NCBI GenBank assembly: GCA_011033025.1
Contig: WFMF01000004.1
Span: forward strand, 496,001 to 560,000
DNA length: 64,000 bases
Source of the DNA: Beroe forskalii
Lineage: Eukaryota > Ctenophora > Nuda > Beroida > Beroidae
Reading direction: 5' to 3'
Under the pieces are notes generated by a model. That model saw only the letters and a list, made by a program, of their open reading frames with translations, made no database searches and was not told the origin of the DNA. Positions 1 to 12,400 of this stretch are shown piece by piece (positions within the stretch are counted from its first letter, which is position 1; the number at the start of each line of letters is the position of its first letter). The translations under genes and the position numbers were made by a program.

Positions 1-640
1 GATAGAACGCTATTTTCCTACTCTGAACATCTGTAACTCAGAGAGTTTTCGCCAGATTGTGTTTTACTTCGATACACATTGCTTTTAGACCTAGAGATTT
101 AGCAATAGAGGTTCTCAATTTAAGGCGATCGGTCGAAAATTTTTGTCGCAGGAGGCTTCTAAAATGTAACTGCCAAATGCTTGAAATTACGTTTAAGACC
201 GAAACTTTAGAATGTAGCCCTATTCGGTGATACAATGACGAAGTGATAATGGTTTCTCAATGCCTCAATAAATAGGAATGAGAAATCTACGATGAAATTG
301 TAAGTTCACGTGGATGTTTTCTAGAAATTAGGGGATTTCAAGAAATTTATATTTGCATAGGTCATTCGACTTGATTACCTTGAAACAAGTTCAGATGCGA
401 TAGAAACACGTAAACTTGATGTCAGTTTCTGTATTTCAGCCGTTGAGTTCACGTCGATGAGTTGAAGGAGTTGATAAGAAATACATGACCAATGTTGTTT
501 GTTCCGAGTTAGAATAAGGTTTGGTTATGTGGGCTCGAACTGACAAAATGAATGTGAAAATGGATTTTCCACACTCAATTCAGCAGAAGGTTACTACGCC
601 AACCTTAATAACTTGATGTATCAATAGTATTATATTTACT
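1..640. other. No gene recognised
   Basis: AT-rich sequence. The only open frame, at 38-235 on the minus strand, is short and resembles nothing I know. I see no splice-bounded coding exon. Confidence 0.5.
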
Positions 641-930
641 CTTTTATTTGTTTTTAATCTATTTTGTAATTTTTGTATTTTGTATTTCATGTTTTTTGTT
701 TTTTTGTTTTTGTTTTTTGTATTTTTTTGTTTTTATGTTTTTTGTTTTGTTTTTTGTTTTGTATTTTTGTATTTTTTGTTTTTTGTTTTTGTTTTTTTGT
801 TTTTTGTTTGTATTTTTTGTTTTTTGTTTTTTGTTTTTTGTTTTTGTTTTTTTTTGTTTTTTTTTGTTAAGGTAAATGTGATTTTTTGAAAAAAACAAAA
901 AACAAAAAAAACAAAAAAAACAAAAAAATA
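641..930. repeat. Low-complexity T/G-rich tract with inverted A/C-rich tail
   Basis: A run of T-tracts separated by single G residues (about 650-870) is followed at about 889-928 by A-tracts separated by single C residues. The two halves are roughly complementary and could fold back. Open frames on either strand here are artefacts of composition (Phe/Val/Cys-rich or Lys/Asn/Thr-rich) and are not genes. Confidence 0.85.
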
Positions 931-1324
931 TGTCGGCCACCCCCCAATTCACCAAACGAAAAGGAATATATTGTATTACTGGTTTTCATCGTGAAAAAGT
1001 TCAATTATCATGGCTTGTTGTTCCATGCCACTAGGACTTGGGATTCTTGGTGGCATTTTTCATACTCCGGTGTACATCGAGGGTACAGGTAATTTAGTAA
1101 TTTCTTTTATGAGTTTATCGACCATTATCTTTGAAATTCGCTTGTTTTTATCTCCTTCACCGAGAATTAATTGATTCTCAAAATTTAGATCTATGCAATT
1201 ATACAAGAATTCAAAAGCTTAACATGAATAACTACATCGTCCAAAATATCTTAAGCATACATTCACATGAAAATAGTCCCATCACTTCGAAATCACGTAC
1301 TCTTAAAATCACACATTCTTCAAA

Positions 1325-2551
1325 TCACGCACTCTCGCACACGGGACAATCCTCGTTCGTCTTATCTCCCCAGAACTCCTCGCAACATCTCGCACATTTG
1401 GGTGTCCTCTTCTCGTCCTTTTTCTTGTCCTTCTTCTTGTCCTTTTTCTTGTCCTTCTTCTTGTCTTTCTTCTTCTTTTCCACAACTACCGGGAAGTACG
1501 CGAACCGGGAAATCCCGCAGTTGTTCGGCTCATCCCGCCTCATCCTGATGTACCCCTTCTCGCCCCAATCCGGTCCCCAACTGTTCTTCACGATCCACGC
1601 TGCCGGGGTAAAACCGACCAGGGTGACCGCGTGGTTTGGGGTGTACCCGCAGTTCTCTCCCGAAAACAGCCCCTCTCCGTACTCGAACATGTCCTTGCTA
1701 GCCCACACCGCTACGGAGACCACGTGTTTGGAAGCGAACAGAGCGAGGGCTCGGTCATCCATGGTAGGAACTTGATCCCAGTCCTTGACTTTGTACCCTG
1801 CGAAAGCATTAGGTTTCTCGGTTATATCCGGATCACAATGCATATCCTTGTTCATGTAAGGTTCATCTTCAGCGTAAGTCAAATGTCCTGTCTTTTTAAC
1901 GTACTCCCAAGCATTGAAGTACCACCCGCCCGCACACCCGTTCCTACCCTCTTCCTCCTCGAACGTACAGGACAGAAGTTCCTGGACGGAAAGCGCCCTG
2001 GCGTCCTTGCCGGACAGAATGGACAGCTCCCCCTCCAGCGAGTAGGCCCCGGCATGAGCCCAACATGACCCACAAGTCTGCTGGTAGACCACCGGACTCA
2101 CGTGTCCCTCTACTCTGTGATCGTAAGCCAGAGGGATTGCATCCCGGAGTTGCAGACGGGAGGTTTCACCCAGGGAGCGCTTGTGGACGGTAGTGGTGAC
2201 GTTTATCAGACCCGTACTCAGCTTCCGTTCCTTAGCCGTCATGCCTGCGAACTTATTGACTTCCTTTCGGTATCCTTGACCGTTTGCCACCACTTTACGG
2301 TTGTGATTCGTGATGTCATCGTCGTTCTTAGCGAAAACACTGTAGCGTTTCTTTACAGCATTATTATCCAGCTCGGGGGCCGCCATACTACCGTGCTCCT
2401 TCATAAAGTTAACGTATCTCGTTCTCTTGGCGCTGTCTCTAAGATCTGCCTCCGGGATTTCCTCATCTTCCTCATCCTCGTCGGAGTAAGGGTCTTTAGT
2501 GCGGACCAGATTCAGAGAGATGAGAAGGAGTAGATACACGGTGATCTTCAT
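1325..2551 (-). CDS. Secreted papain-like (C1A) cysteine protease with Lys-rich, Cys-containing tail
   Basis: A 408-residue protein from one uninterrupted frame. I chose the ATG at 2551 because it opens directly into a signal peptide (MKITVYLLLLISL); the frame is open upstream to 2659, but that extension lacks such a start. An acidic stretch follows, then a propeptide region, then the catalytic domain. The active-site block is QTCGSCWAH with nucleophile Cys at about residue 163. The catalytic His is in NHAVTLVGF (about 307) and the Asn in WIVKNSWG (about 323). These give the full papain triad plus the oxyanion Gln, so activity is expected in a secretory or lysosomal compartment. The last about 45 residues are unusual: a (KKKD)n tract followed by CARCC and CPVC, a possible metal-binding cluster. 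No introns are seen. The family call is firm; the subfamily is not. Confidence 0.93.
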   Translation of the reverse strand: MKITVYLLLLISLNLVRTKDPYSDEDEEDEEIPEADLRDSAKRTRYVNFMKEHGSMAAPELDNNAVKKRYSVFAKNDDDITNHNRKVVANGQGYRKEVNKFAGMTAKERKLSTGLINVTTTVHKRSLGETSRLQLRDAIPLAYDHRVEGHVSPVVYQQTCGSCWAHAGAYSLEGELSILSGKDARALSVQELLSCTFEEEEGRNGCAGGWYFNAWEYVKKTGHLTYAEDEPYMNKDMHCDPDITEKPNAFAGYKVKDWDQVPTMDDRALALFASKHVVSVAVWASKDMFEYGEGLFSGENCGYTPNHAVTLVGFTPAAWIVKNSWGPDWGEKGYIRMRRDEPNNCGISRFAYFPVVVEKKKKDKKKDKKKDKKKDKKKDEKRTPKCARCCEEFWGDKTNEDCPVCESA

Positions 2552-5500
2552 TGTATCAGTAACGTATTGTAGAGTGATTGTTAGAAAATGGTTACAAATT
2601 CTGTGGATTATGATAGAGGGCTTATTAAGTTGTGGCTGTGCCTTAATTTGACGAAACAAAAGTCCCTTTTATTTGATCGTGCTTAATTAGTTTCGTTACA
2701 AAATAGTGGAGCTTTAACACAGACATGTTACAGTTCTAACAATTATTGACGTCTTATAATTGTTACAATTAATTTAACTAACAACAGGCTGGTGCTAATG
2801 CTTTCTCGTCTAACTCAATGACAAGAATTTGCTTGAAAGTTTCTATTCTTCAAATAATATTATTAAACTGAATTAATTCAATGAAACATCTGAGGGCTAT
2901 GTAGCATTATTATAAGAAAGTTGTTTTTTTTCATTTACGAGGCAAGAATTAATGATATTTTCTTTCTCCTAATTAAAGGAAACACCTTGGTAGGCTCCCG
3001 TGGGAGTGTGGGACGTGGTTACCACGTGTGTAGTGTGTAGCAGCTGTAAGGATGAAGGGTGTGAGAAGTGTCGTAGGTGGACACTTCTCAGTTCTTTAGT
3101 ATTGCAACAAATCTAGGATCAAAGTTGGATCAAAAAGTTTTTGCCTGTCAGGCAATATTTTGTCTGAAAGACAGAAAGATCGAAAAGCTTCAATTTCAAA
3201 CGGTCCACTTTGGGACACAATTTTCCATGCCTTGCACTCTGTATCTTAATATCTACAAACCAAAGAACAGAAATGCTGTGATTTGATCCGTTTATATCTC
3301 TGTATTATCAATGGTAAATGGTATGTTAATAATGGAATACACAGCCGAGATCGCACGATTTTGCCAATTTACTGCTGTAAACTCCATATCTTGGCATTTA
3401 GAACACCACTAGGAGATGTACTTATCATATACGAGTGACGTAATTGGACCAAACAAATGAGCCAGCTCTTGTGTGCCATTATCTTGTCCTTGGCGGACAG
3501 AGACCCCCCAATTATTCCTTATATGGTAGTAACTCAACAAATCGTCTATTAACACGACCCGTATAATATGTGTGGTAAGTGCGGTATACTTATGTGTATG
3601 TAATTGGCACACATAGAATAGCCAGCTAGTGTCATCAACTACCCACTTAGAAGCAAGATAATGACATCACATGCCACCCCCTAACCACCCAGTACTGTGT
3701 GCGCGCGGCTCTGGATGGTATCTCTCTGGGCTCTGTATTATGTACTAACTAGGCAGCAGCATGGTGATTTCCTGCTATCCCACCATTGGTTGTTGTCTAC
3801 TACACTCTACATACACAGATCCCGTATGATATGTGAGGCCTGTGTGTGTCTCCTTTGCCTGGGTTATACTCGTGTGTTTGTAGTTTATCTCATGTTTTGT
3901 GTAATGAGATTGAGTACATTAATTGATCTCGTGTACTGCGTGAGATCAAATGTACATTTGATCTCATGTACTGGGACGGAAGGTTGACTACTTTTGATCT
4001 CATGTTTGAAGTTGACTACTTTTGGTCTCATTTATTGTGATATGAGAATGAGTACATTTGATCTCATCTGTAGCAACATCTGTGACTCTTTACGATCCAT
4101 GATATGATGCATATGAGACTTTGTGCGTATGGTCTAGTACGGACAACTCTCTGATTGGGATGGAAGCCATTGAACGTCAGTTTAAATCTTGTGGTGGCCT
4201 CCCCCTTATCTTAAAATTGGATGTATTTGAACAATTGAATATTTTGCTTTCCTTTCAAGAATAAACTTTCTTAGTTGACTAGTATGTGGGTTTTGGCTCG
4301 ATGTGAATTCTTGGCTGGGTATGGAGGCTTGAACATAATTCTGTAAAGAGTTCCCTAGCCATTTCAGCTCTAGCAGGCTCAAATTCTCACATTCCACCCA
4401 AAACATTCCACTCAAACATCACACAAATTCTGAAGGAAACGGCCGAAGGGCTGTTGCGCGAATAATGTTATCATTTTTCATGAAGTCTGTTCTTCGAATA
4501 AAATGTCAGAGCTCTTCATCAGTAAATGATAAATCTCACTCATCTTTACTTTGAGCTCTCCTGGTGTCTATTTCTCCAAGTAAATTTGCCTTATCTAAAT
4601 GACTTTGGCACGAGTAATTATCCGCTAATGCTAAGCCATCATTCAATAAGTCAATAAGCTCCGAGAGCCAGCACAACATCTTGGAAAGCTTAACACAGAC
4701 TATTTAAACTCTATGTAGACTCCGAATATGAAGTTCAAATCATAATTAATGAGTTAAATGAGTTAAATGCAATACTATCATCATTATCTGAACTTCTGAA
4801 GCTGTAGGCTACGTCTCTCGGAATCCAGAGATTTACTTTATCCTCTTTTACTGTCCCATAGTGGTTCTGATTAACATCCACCTCCCAGTTTGAGTTGATT
4901 TTGATTTGGGCCAGCCCATTTCTCATCCATTTCTTACTTTAGAATAAATTACTATTTCTTTGTCTTTTGAAATCCAAACCACGCCTTAGTAAAACTTCGA
5001 AAACATTGCATGATTTCAAATAGCCTTTCCTGGTATCAAATAATCTTACGTCTGATTTGGTCTCCTATGCCCTGACATAAGCCTTAAGCCTCGTTTCTAG
5101 TTATCTATCCTTCACTGTACTAAGTTGATTCAAGGGATATGAATAGGATTAAAAGATGATATTCTATCACAGCCACTCCGGTCTGCCAAGATCCCGACTT
5201 GTAAAAGTTCACTGTCCTATCACAAACACATTCTATATTTAGAAAGTCTCTGCCCAATGATTACATCCATTAACTTCGCCAGAGTCTCCTTGTTAAGTGC
5301 CTAGTAATAATATACGAGACAAGGCTGCCAGTTGGGAAGGAACTGGGAACCTTAGCCAATTCCTGGAAAACACGCATCTTTCACGGTGGCTGAAGTATCT
5401 AAAACTCTCATTCGCAAGCCAAGCAGACTTCACGTCAAAGCAAGGCTTTTAGACCGTTTACCCTGCTTGGTCAACTAAGTGACCATCATCAACTAACTTT

Positions 5501-6404
5501 CCCACGCAATAAACATGTCCATTTCCTTGCGCTTCAAGGAGCTTCACCCTCACTTCACAATTCAAGGAGCGCTTCATTACTGTAAGGGCTGGTCAACTGT
5601 CGTCTTCAGAGCATGAGATAAGTGGCTATTCTCAGACCTGTGGTCATGAGTAGCTTATCACAGGATCACACTATAAATAGTGCAGCGCGTCATCGGAGAA
5701 AAGTACTAAAACCATCGGAATATGTTATTCCATTAAATTGTAACCATCCTGTCCATGGTACTCAGATGGCAACATATATTCCTTGAAATTTGCATGGGGA
5801 CGGAGTGGCGGTGAAGGGTAGGTAATTAGAGCTCTTTTGAGGAATAGTTAAGGTTTCCTCGAAATCGAGCCCCTATAGAAACAAGCCTTACGCACGATTT
5901 TCTATGATAATGTTGCCATAGCAACCAAGTAGGTCTAAGCCTTTTGTTAGATAATAGTTACATAACCTTTTCGCATAAAGACGGGTAATGAGTATTTCAT
6001 GCTCTTTGTAATTCAGATAATCAAAAATTTACTCCACCACTCCACTCCCTTCCGCCCAATTTATAATGCCCAAAAAATCTTTAATTTTCCGCCTTGACGA
6101 CCATTAATAACGTGAAATAGACAACAATGTTAACTGCATGAAAGCTATAATTGGTACCAGTACGGCCATTATCCCATCTTGACCAATGTATTATAGCATA
6201 CAGTATATATGAGGTCGTTACTCGACTCTAATTGTTGGTCGTGTGTTCTATATATCCGCTTTACTCATCTAGCTTTATACTTCCCTATACCCCTTGGGAG
6301 AGTGTACTGGTCCTTGTGTTTATAGTACCACTACGGTGCCTTCAATACCGTTCTTTTACTGCTTTTATACATTGTAGCTATACATATATATTGCGAGATA
6401 TATC
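2552..6404. other. Long intergenic region, no gene recognised
   Basis: About 3.9 kb between divergent genes. Open frames here (for example 3077-3286, 3697-3987, 4206-4415) are short, lack recognisable domains and do not join by splicing. At about 3895-4070 a motif related to TTTGATCTCAT recurs several times, including two copies of GTTGACTACTTTTG. A TATA-like CTATAAATAG at about 5670 and AT-rich TATA-like runs near 6200 and 6385 could serve the downstream gene, but nothing decides between them. Confidence 0.6.
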
Positions 6405-9400
6405 ATGTCCCTTATTTCGAGTATCAAACAGGGTTTAGTGCGTCTTGCACTATTTTTCCTGAAACCGGTTCTCATTCTCGGACTCTATGACGCAGATATC
6501 GGTGTCTTGGAGAATGTTTTGAAGCGGGTTGTGCGGCCGTTACATGAAAAGCTGGATCGTTTGAGTGAGAAGTTATCAGAGTTAGAGAGGTCCATGGAAA
6601 GACAAAGCGATATCCTGTCCAATCGGTCCCTTTCCCCGTCCCCACATCCCCCTGCTATCCTCATATCATCAGCAGAGGACCCTCATGGGACTCCCATAGA
6701 CGCTCTACAAAACCCTGAGTTTCCAAATGATGAACGATCAGACTTAGACTTTATGTCGGCTGGTAGTTTCGTGGACCTAATCGGTAATGAGGACCCCAAA
6801 CTCAGTTCTTCCAGTGAATTCAAGCCCATTGATAAACCCAAACCCTTCACCAAGCCACGGAAAAAGCTGCCCATCCCTGGACGCAGGAGCTCCATTAAAA
6901 GTGATACATCCCAAGAAGACCCAGATTTCCCTGACAGAAGTGATCCTATCCTGAAACACAGGCGATCATCCCCCTCGATATTTGATGTAGCCAGCATGAT
7001 GCAGAAATCAGATGAAGTTCCGAAGAAGCGGTCCAGGCTTTATTCTTCCCCTGCTATAACACCCCTTACAGATAATCGTTTCAATAGAGACGATGACCTT
7101 TTCGACAGTAATAACGATAATCATTTTGATGCGAATGATGATAATTTTAATAAAAATGTCCAGGATCCCAACTATGTTCGACGAGCAAGCTCTCCTAATT
7201 TGATTCATGCTTTTCTGTCCGAAGCAAGGGCATTTGGCAACACTGAGCCTGAACCCGATATAGATGAAAACTATCAGAATCTCAAACTTCCTGAAGTAAG
7301 AAGCTATCCAAGCTCCCCGAGTCCCGAACGGAAGCGCTCCTTAGACCCTGTATTTGAACAAACTGGCATCCCGGCAAGCGAGCCTCCGCAAAGTTATTCC
7401 AAAGACCCGCAACCTCCGCAAAGTTATTCCAAAGACCCACTACCTGTTGGTACACTCAAGACTCAAACTACCCAACCGATGATGCCACAGTTGTCATTTT
7501 CTGAATTCCACGACCTGATGGAGCAGCATCCGTTCGACTTTGATCACAAGTACCTTCCACCTGATCATGTGTTTGTACGGTGATTACGGTGATATTCTCT
7601 CGGACTTGGATAGGGATGAAGATGGTGATTTGTATAACAACCCCCCTCGAACTATGGTTAGAGCACCTTCCACAGAGACGTTTTGTTCCATTTCACAGTT
7701 CGATGAAATCGATCACAAGTTGCTGTCCAGCGAAACTGCCATGTCAAAACGAGCCATCTTCCAACAACGACGGAAAGGAAAGTTGCCAGATAAGTTGAGC
7801 ATCGACAAGTCTTCCTTCCTTGGTGATAGTTTCCATGATACTGTAACAGATTCCTCGTTGGAGAAGATAACGTTCATGGATCCAGAAACTATTCCATCAC
7901 GAGATATCAGTCCATGGAATAGCTTTCAGTTGAACGATGAATCAGGGAGTCCAAAACCGGCACCCAGAAACGTATTCACTGACCAAAAAACAATAGATGC
8001 TGAAATCGATGATCTTGACGATGACGATGAATTCGATGTCAATCAGATGATTTTTGCTGCTGATAAACTCAGTGAAGACTTTTCTCAGAGAACACCATCT
8101 CCAGTCAATTCTCCGGAATTTCCAGGCAATATCCCATCTCCAATATCCCCTCCCCAAGTGACGTACTCCGTTCTAGGTCCCCATCCCCGGTGCCTCCCCC
8201 ACCACCGGATGATACCGATGAGTTGATCCCAGATTCCGAGAATGAGGAGGCTTTGCGAAGGGATCAGGGAAGGTCTATGTCTTTGGATGTCAAGGAAAAG
8301 TTACTTCTCCCTCCTCCAAGGAAACAGAGATCGTTGTCAGTAGCAAATATTTTCAAGAAGTTTGAGAGTGTCAGTGATTCAGAGGCTCCCCAACGGAAGA
8401 AGAGTGTTGCTTCCCCCATCAGTGGGATCATGAAGCGAATTGGAAGGAAGAAGTCTTCTAGTTCTAAAAACAATCGGCCTGAGTCTTGTCCTCCACTGAA
8501 GAACTCTGAGAGCACTGAATCCATTGGATCATCGTACCGGGAAGTTTCAGTTGCTAGCCCTGCCCACACGGTGAAATCCTCGTCTTCGTTTGAATTTCCC
8601 ACCCACAAACCACCTGTTGGACTGGTGAAGAAAATGAAGAAAAGACTGTCAGTTAGCTATTCAGACTTCACTTCGAAAAATATTGCTGAAAATGTGGAAC
8701 AGGATCCAGAAGAGCTTGAGGAAAGTGGCAAAAAGCCAAAAAAGAAAAGATCGAGCATCAAATCGCTCATAAGTCGAATCAAGACACCCAAAAAGAAAGA
8801 TTACACTAAGCTACTGAGGGGGTCAGATGGTAATCTTCCAGAATCCTCACTAGACAGTATTAACACATCATCTGTGATATCAAACCAAGAATTTGACTCC
8901 GAAGTCTTTGAAAGTGATCCTGAACCACTGGACGAAGTGGCTGGTTCGCGGAACTGGGCAAACTACGACAGTGCCCTAAACGATCAGAACCAGAAGATGC
9001 TGCACAGCCCTGATCGCACTCCTACCTCACCCTCTCCTCTGTCAGGAAAGCCTCCCATCCCTCCCTCCCCCACGCCACTCGCCAAGAGGAGATACTCGAC
9101 TGCTGTCACCTCTAATCTGGAGAGCAGGATGCCGAGATATGCTCCTGGCGTGATGCCAGATAAATACGACCCGTTATCATTCCGTGACGATACCATGCCC
9201 TCTGGAATGGCTGAAATATTGAATAGACGCAGCCAATCCCTCACTCCTGACATTGGGGATATCTTGTCCAAACTGAGGAAATCACCCCCTCCAAACTTGC
9301 CAGAATCCTCCTCGAGACGGAGCCAGTCACCAATTCAAGATATTTCTGATGCCATGTCTAGACGCAGTAACTCTCCTATCATGGAAATGTCTGATACTGT

Positions 9401-12400
9401 GCCTCGCAGTCATTCACCTATCGCAGATTTAGTTGAAACTTTGTCGAGGAGGAGTCAGTCTCCTGTTCCAGATTCGAGTGAAACCTTACCTCCACGCAGT
9501 CATTCGCCTATTGCAGATTTGGTTGAGAATCTGGCGAAGCGCAGTCGATCACCATCTCCAGAAATGCCTCCATTGCCCCCAAATGCATCGAGATCGAGAA
9601 GTCAGTCGCTCACCCCCGAAATGGCAGATACGTTCTACAAGAGACACTATCCTGGAACTCCAGAAATGCCGATCAAAGCAACTAAGAGTAAGCGAAGTAA
9701 ATCTCTTACCCCTGATCTGGCTGATGTAATTGCGAAGCGAAACCAACCATCTACTCCAAGTTCAGAGAGAAGATACTTCGCCGAAAATCGACCGTTAGTC
9801 AAGACGAAATCCGTCGAAGAGATCATATCAAAGTTTGAAAATCGTAACTTTGAAAAGTTGGCACCACATTTGGCATCTCAGATTAGTAACAATGTAACCC
9901 TTCAGAAAGCAATATTCGATATAATAGAGGAGGAAGGTTATGCTCTAATCAAGAGGAGACAAGACGCTTGTAGGCAAAGTCAGTCTGTTGATCTCCTGTA
10001 TCGGGGCAAATCTCTAGAGGATCTTGCTGATAAAGCCAAAGAGTATTCCAACCTTGATTTAGAATATCTGAGAAAAGTTTCTGAGATTCAAAAATCTGGA
10101 ACTTTCACGGATTCGGAGATAATCAAAGGTCTCAAAGCTCTGATTGATGATGCAAATTATCAGGGTCCCAGGAAGCTATTCTTGTGCTGTTTTCTGTGTA
10201 ATGTTGTGAAGTCAATCAACAGTTCGACAGCGATTGAGCCAGCTACAATCAAACAAGCATATACGAACACGGTAAGAGACTTCAAATCAACCAGTGATGC
10301 TATTGAGGCAATAAACGAGCCACGAAGTCTCGCTGCGATAGAAAACAAACAAAACAGCATTGTTCAGGCTATTCTCGAATCATTGATTTCCATCAGTTTT
10401 CAGTCAATGTTTGAGAAGGACAAAGAGGAAAGGTACCGAAAAGTCGTTGTAAGGGAATTGTTGAGGAAATTCATGTCTGACAAGCTCAATCATCAACGTC
10501 GTACTACGTTCCATGCTTCTGTCCAAATACGGAACTGCTTCGCTTGCCACTTCAGAAATAGACTGTACCAATTAAAGAAATCAGCTCTCCGAATGACAAA
10601 ACCTCCTCGGCCAAAGGCACACCATCCTTTTTTAGACCAAGGCACAGTTAGGCCGTCCGAAGACGTATTCCATGATACTGAACCGTTTCCTTTTGCGGCA
10701 AACGGTTCTCAGAAGAAGAACGAGCCGGAATTCGCTGTCGCCTTCAAACGAACCAGGACGAAAGTGTACCGTAACAAAGCCCGGAAGATGGAAGACTTCA
10801 GAACTCAGTACATCGTGAAGCTGTGTGTTTCCAACATGTTCGAATCCATGTCACGGGAGTATCGGAATCGGAAGGCAGCCCGACGCGAGCACTATGCAGA
10901 CATCTGTCAGAACGTTCTATCTAGCATCGCCACAGAAGATCAGTTCTCTGAACTTGTGAATTACGTGATTCAGGACCTGCTGGCTAAGTACCTCTACCAA
11001 CGTCTCAGGGACTTCAGAAAGCAGCACGATGATAGTTACGATGTTATGGATAGGAGGAGTGTGGATGAGCAGCGGACAGAACGGAATGAGCTGGTGAGAC
11101 TCCAGACCTTCCATCGTGAGAAGGCTAAGAGAGGGAGTGAGATTGTGGAAAGGGTCTGTTACTCCCCCATCCCTAAACACGATCCCCAACCTCTTCCTGT
11201 CTTCGCTTCCATAGACCACACTGACTCCCTCTGTTCCTACCAGAGCTTCACAGACGACTACGGTCCTGGGTTCAGTGATTTCAGCTGTCAGGTTGCTCTT
11301 GATGACCGGCCTCTGTCACCCCCATCTCAAGAGGATGTCAGACCCACCAGTCCCATCAAAGAGTACATTACTTCCACCACTCAGATCAAACCTGGAGACT
11401 TCCTGCAGTCGCCCAACGGTTCCATGACCAGTCTGCTCACTACAACTGAGGTTGCTTCCACGCACACTGAAGCAACACAGACTGATGTCCCGCCTGCGTC
11501 TCATCTGGAGGTGAAGTTGCCTAAGTATGGGAAGCAACCTGTTGCTAAGTCAAAGAAGAAGCCCCCCAGTGGCGCTGGGCATCATGACAGACATGAGATA
11601 ATCAGGTCGAGGTCGTTGGATAGTGCACTGGGAGATGATTCTCTGACGTCATCAACTTCATTTAGCAGCCGAGGTAATGTTCATGTTTTGGTGATTCAGA
11701 AAACTCGGAAAATCTAGTTTACCTATTATAGTGTTTTAGTCAGCAATGCTTATGATCAATGCAGTTTTTTCGAATCGAAATAAAATTCAAATTCTGATCT
11801 CATTCATTTTCACGTCGATTCCCACTTCATTTCGACAGATCTTCATCAATATTCCATTGTTCATAATTGGAATTTCGCCAACTTATCTAATAAGCAACGG
11901 GTTGTGTATATTATAGCATATGGTTTTTTGTTGGGGTTTGTGAAGCATTCTTAGCAGGGATAAAATAATCTAGAATCAAATTGGCCAGAAACTACATACC
12001 ACTGAATTTGAAAGGAAAGCAAATATTCATAGAAATTTACATCCAATTAAAAGTTTGGTTGTATCAGATAAAATGAAAATCACAGTCCGATTAACTAATC
12101 GTGACACCAATAACTTATTTAAAAACGACGTCAAGAGACTCCTACAGACCATCCACCAACCTTCCATTATCTACCGACCCCCTATAGCTACCAGAAGTAT
12201 GATATAATTTGAAAACATTTACCAAATTCAAAATCATTCTCAAACATAAAATACAAATTTTTACGTTATAAACAATCAAGTGATTAAATCGTTGCTCCAA
12301 CTTAAGAACTTCCTGACAGAATTTGACTGATTTCCGTTTCAGATGTTCACATTCCCAAGTCTCCGTTCAACATCAACGTCAGGACCCCCTTCAACCCGTC

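Noticed and set aside
648..955. Several overlapping open frames of 65-98 codons
   Set aside because: Produced by a T/G-rich tract and its A/C-rich inverse; composition only.
3697..3987. 96-codon plus-strand frame
   Set aside because: No domain, no splice context, unusual Cys/Trp/Tyr content typical of chance frames.
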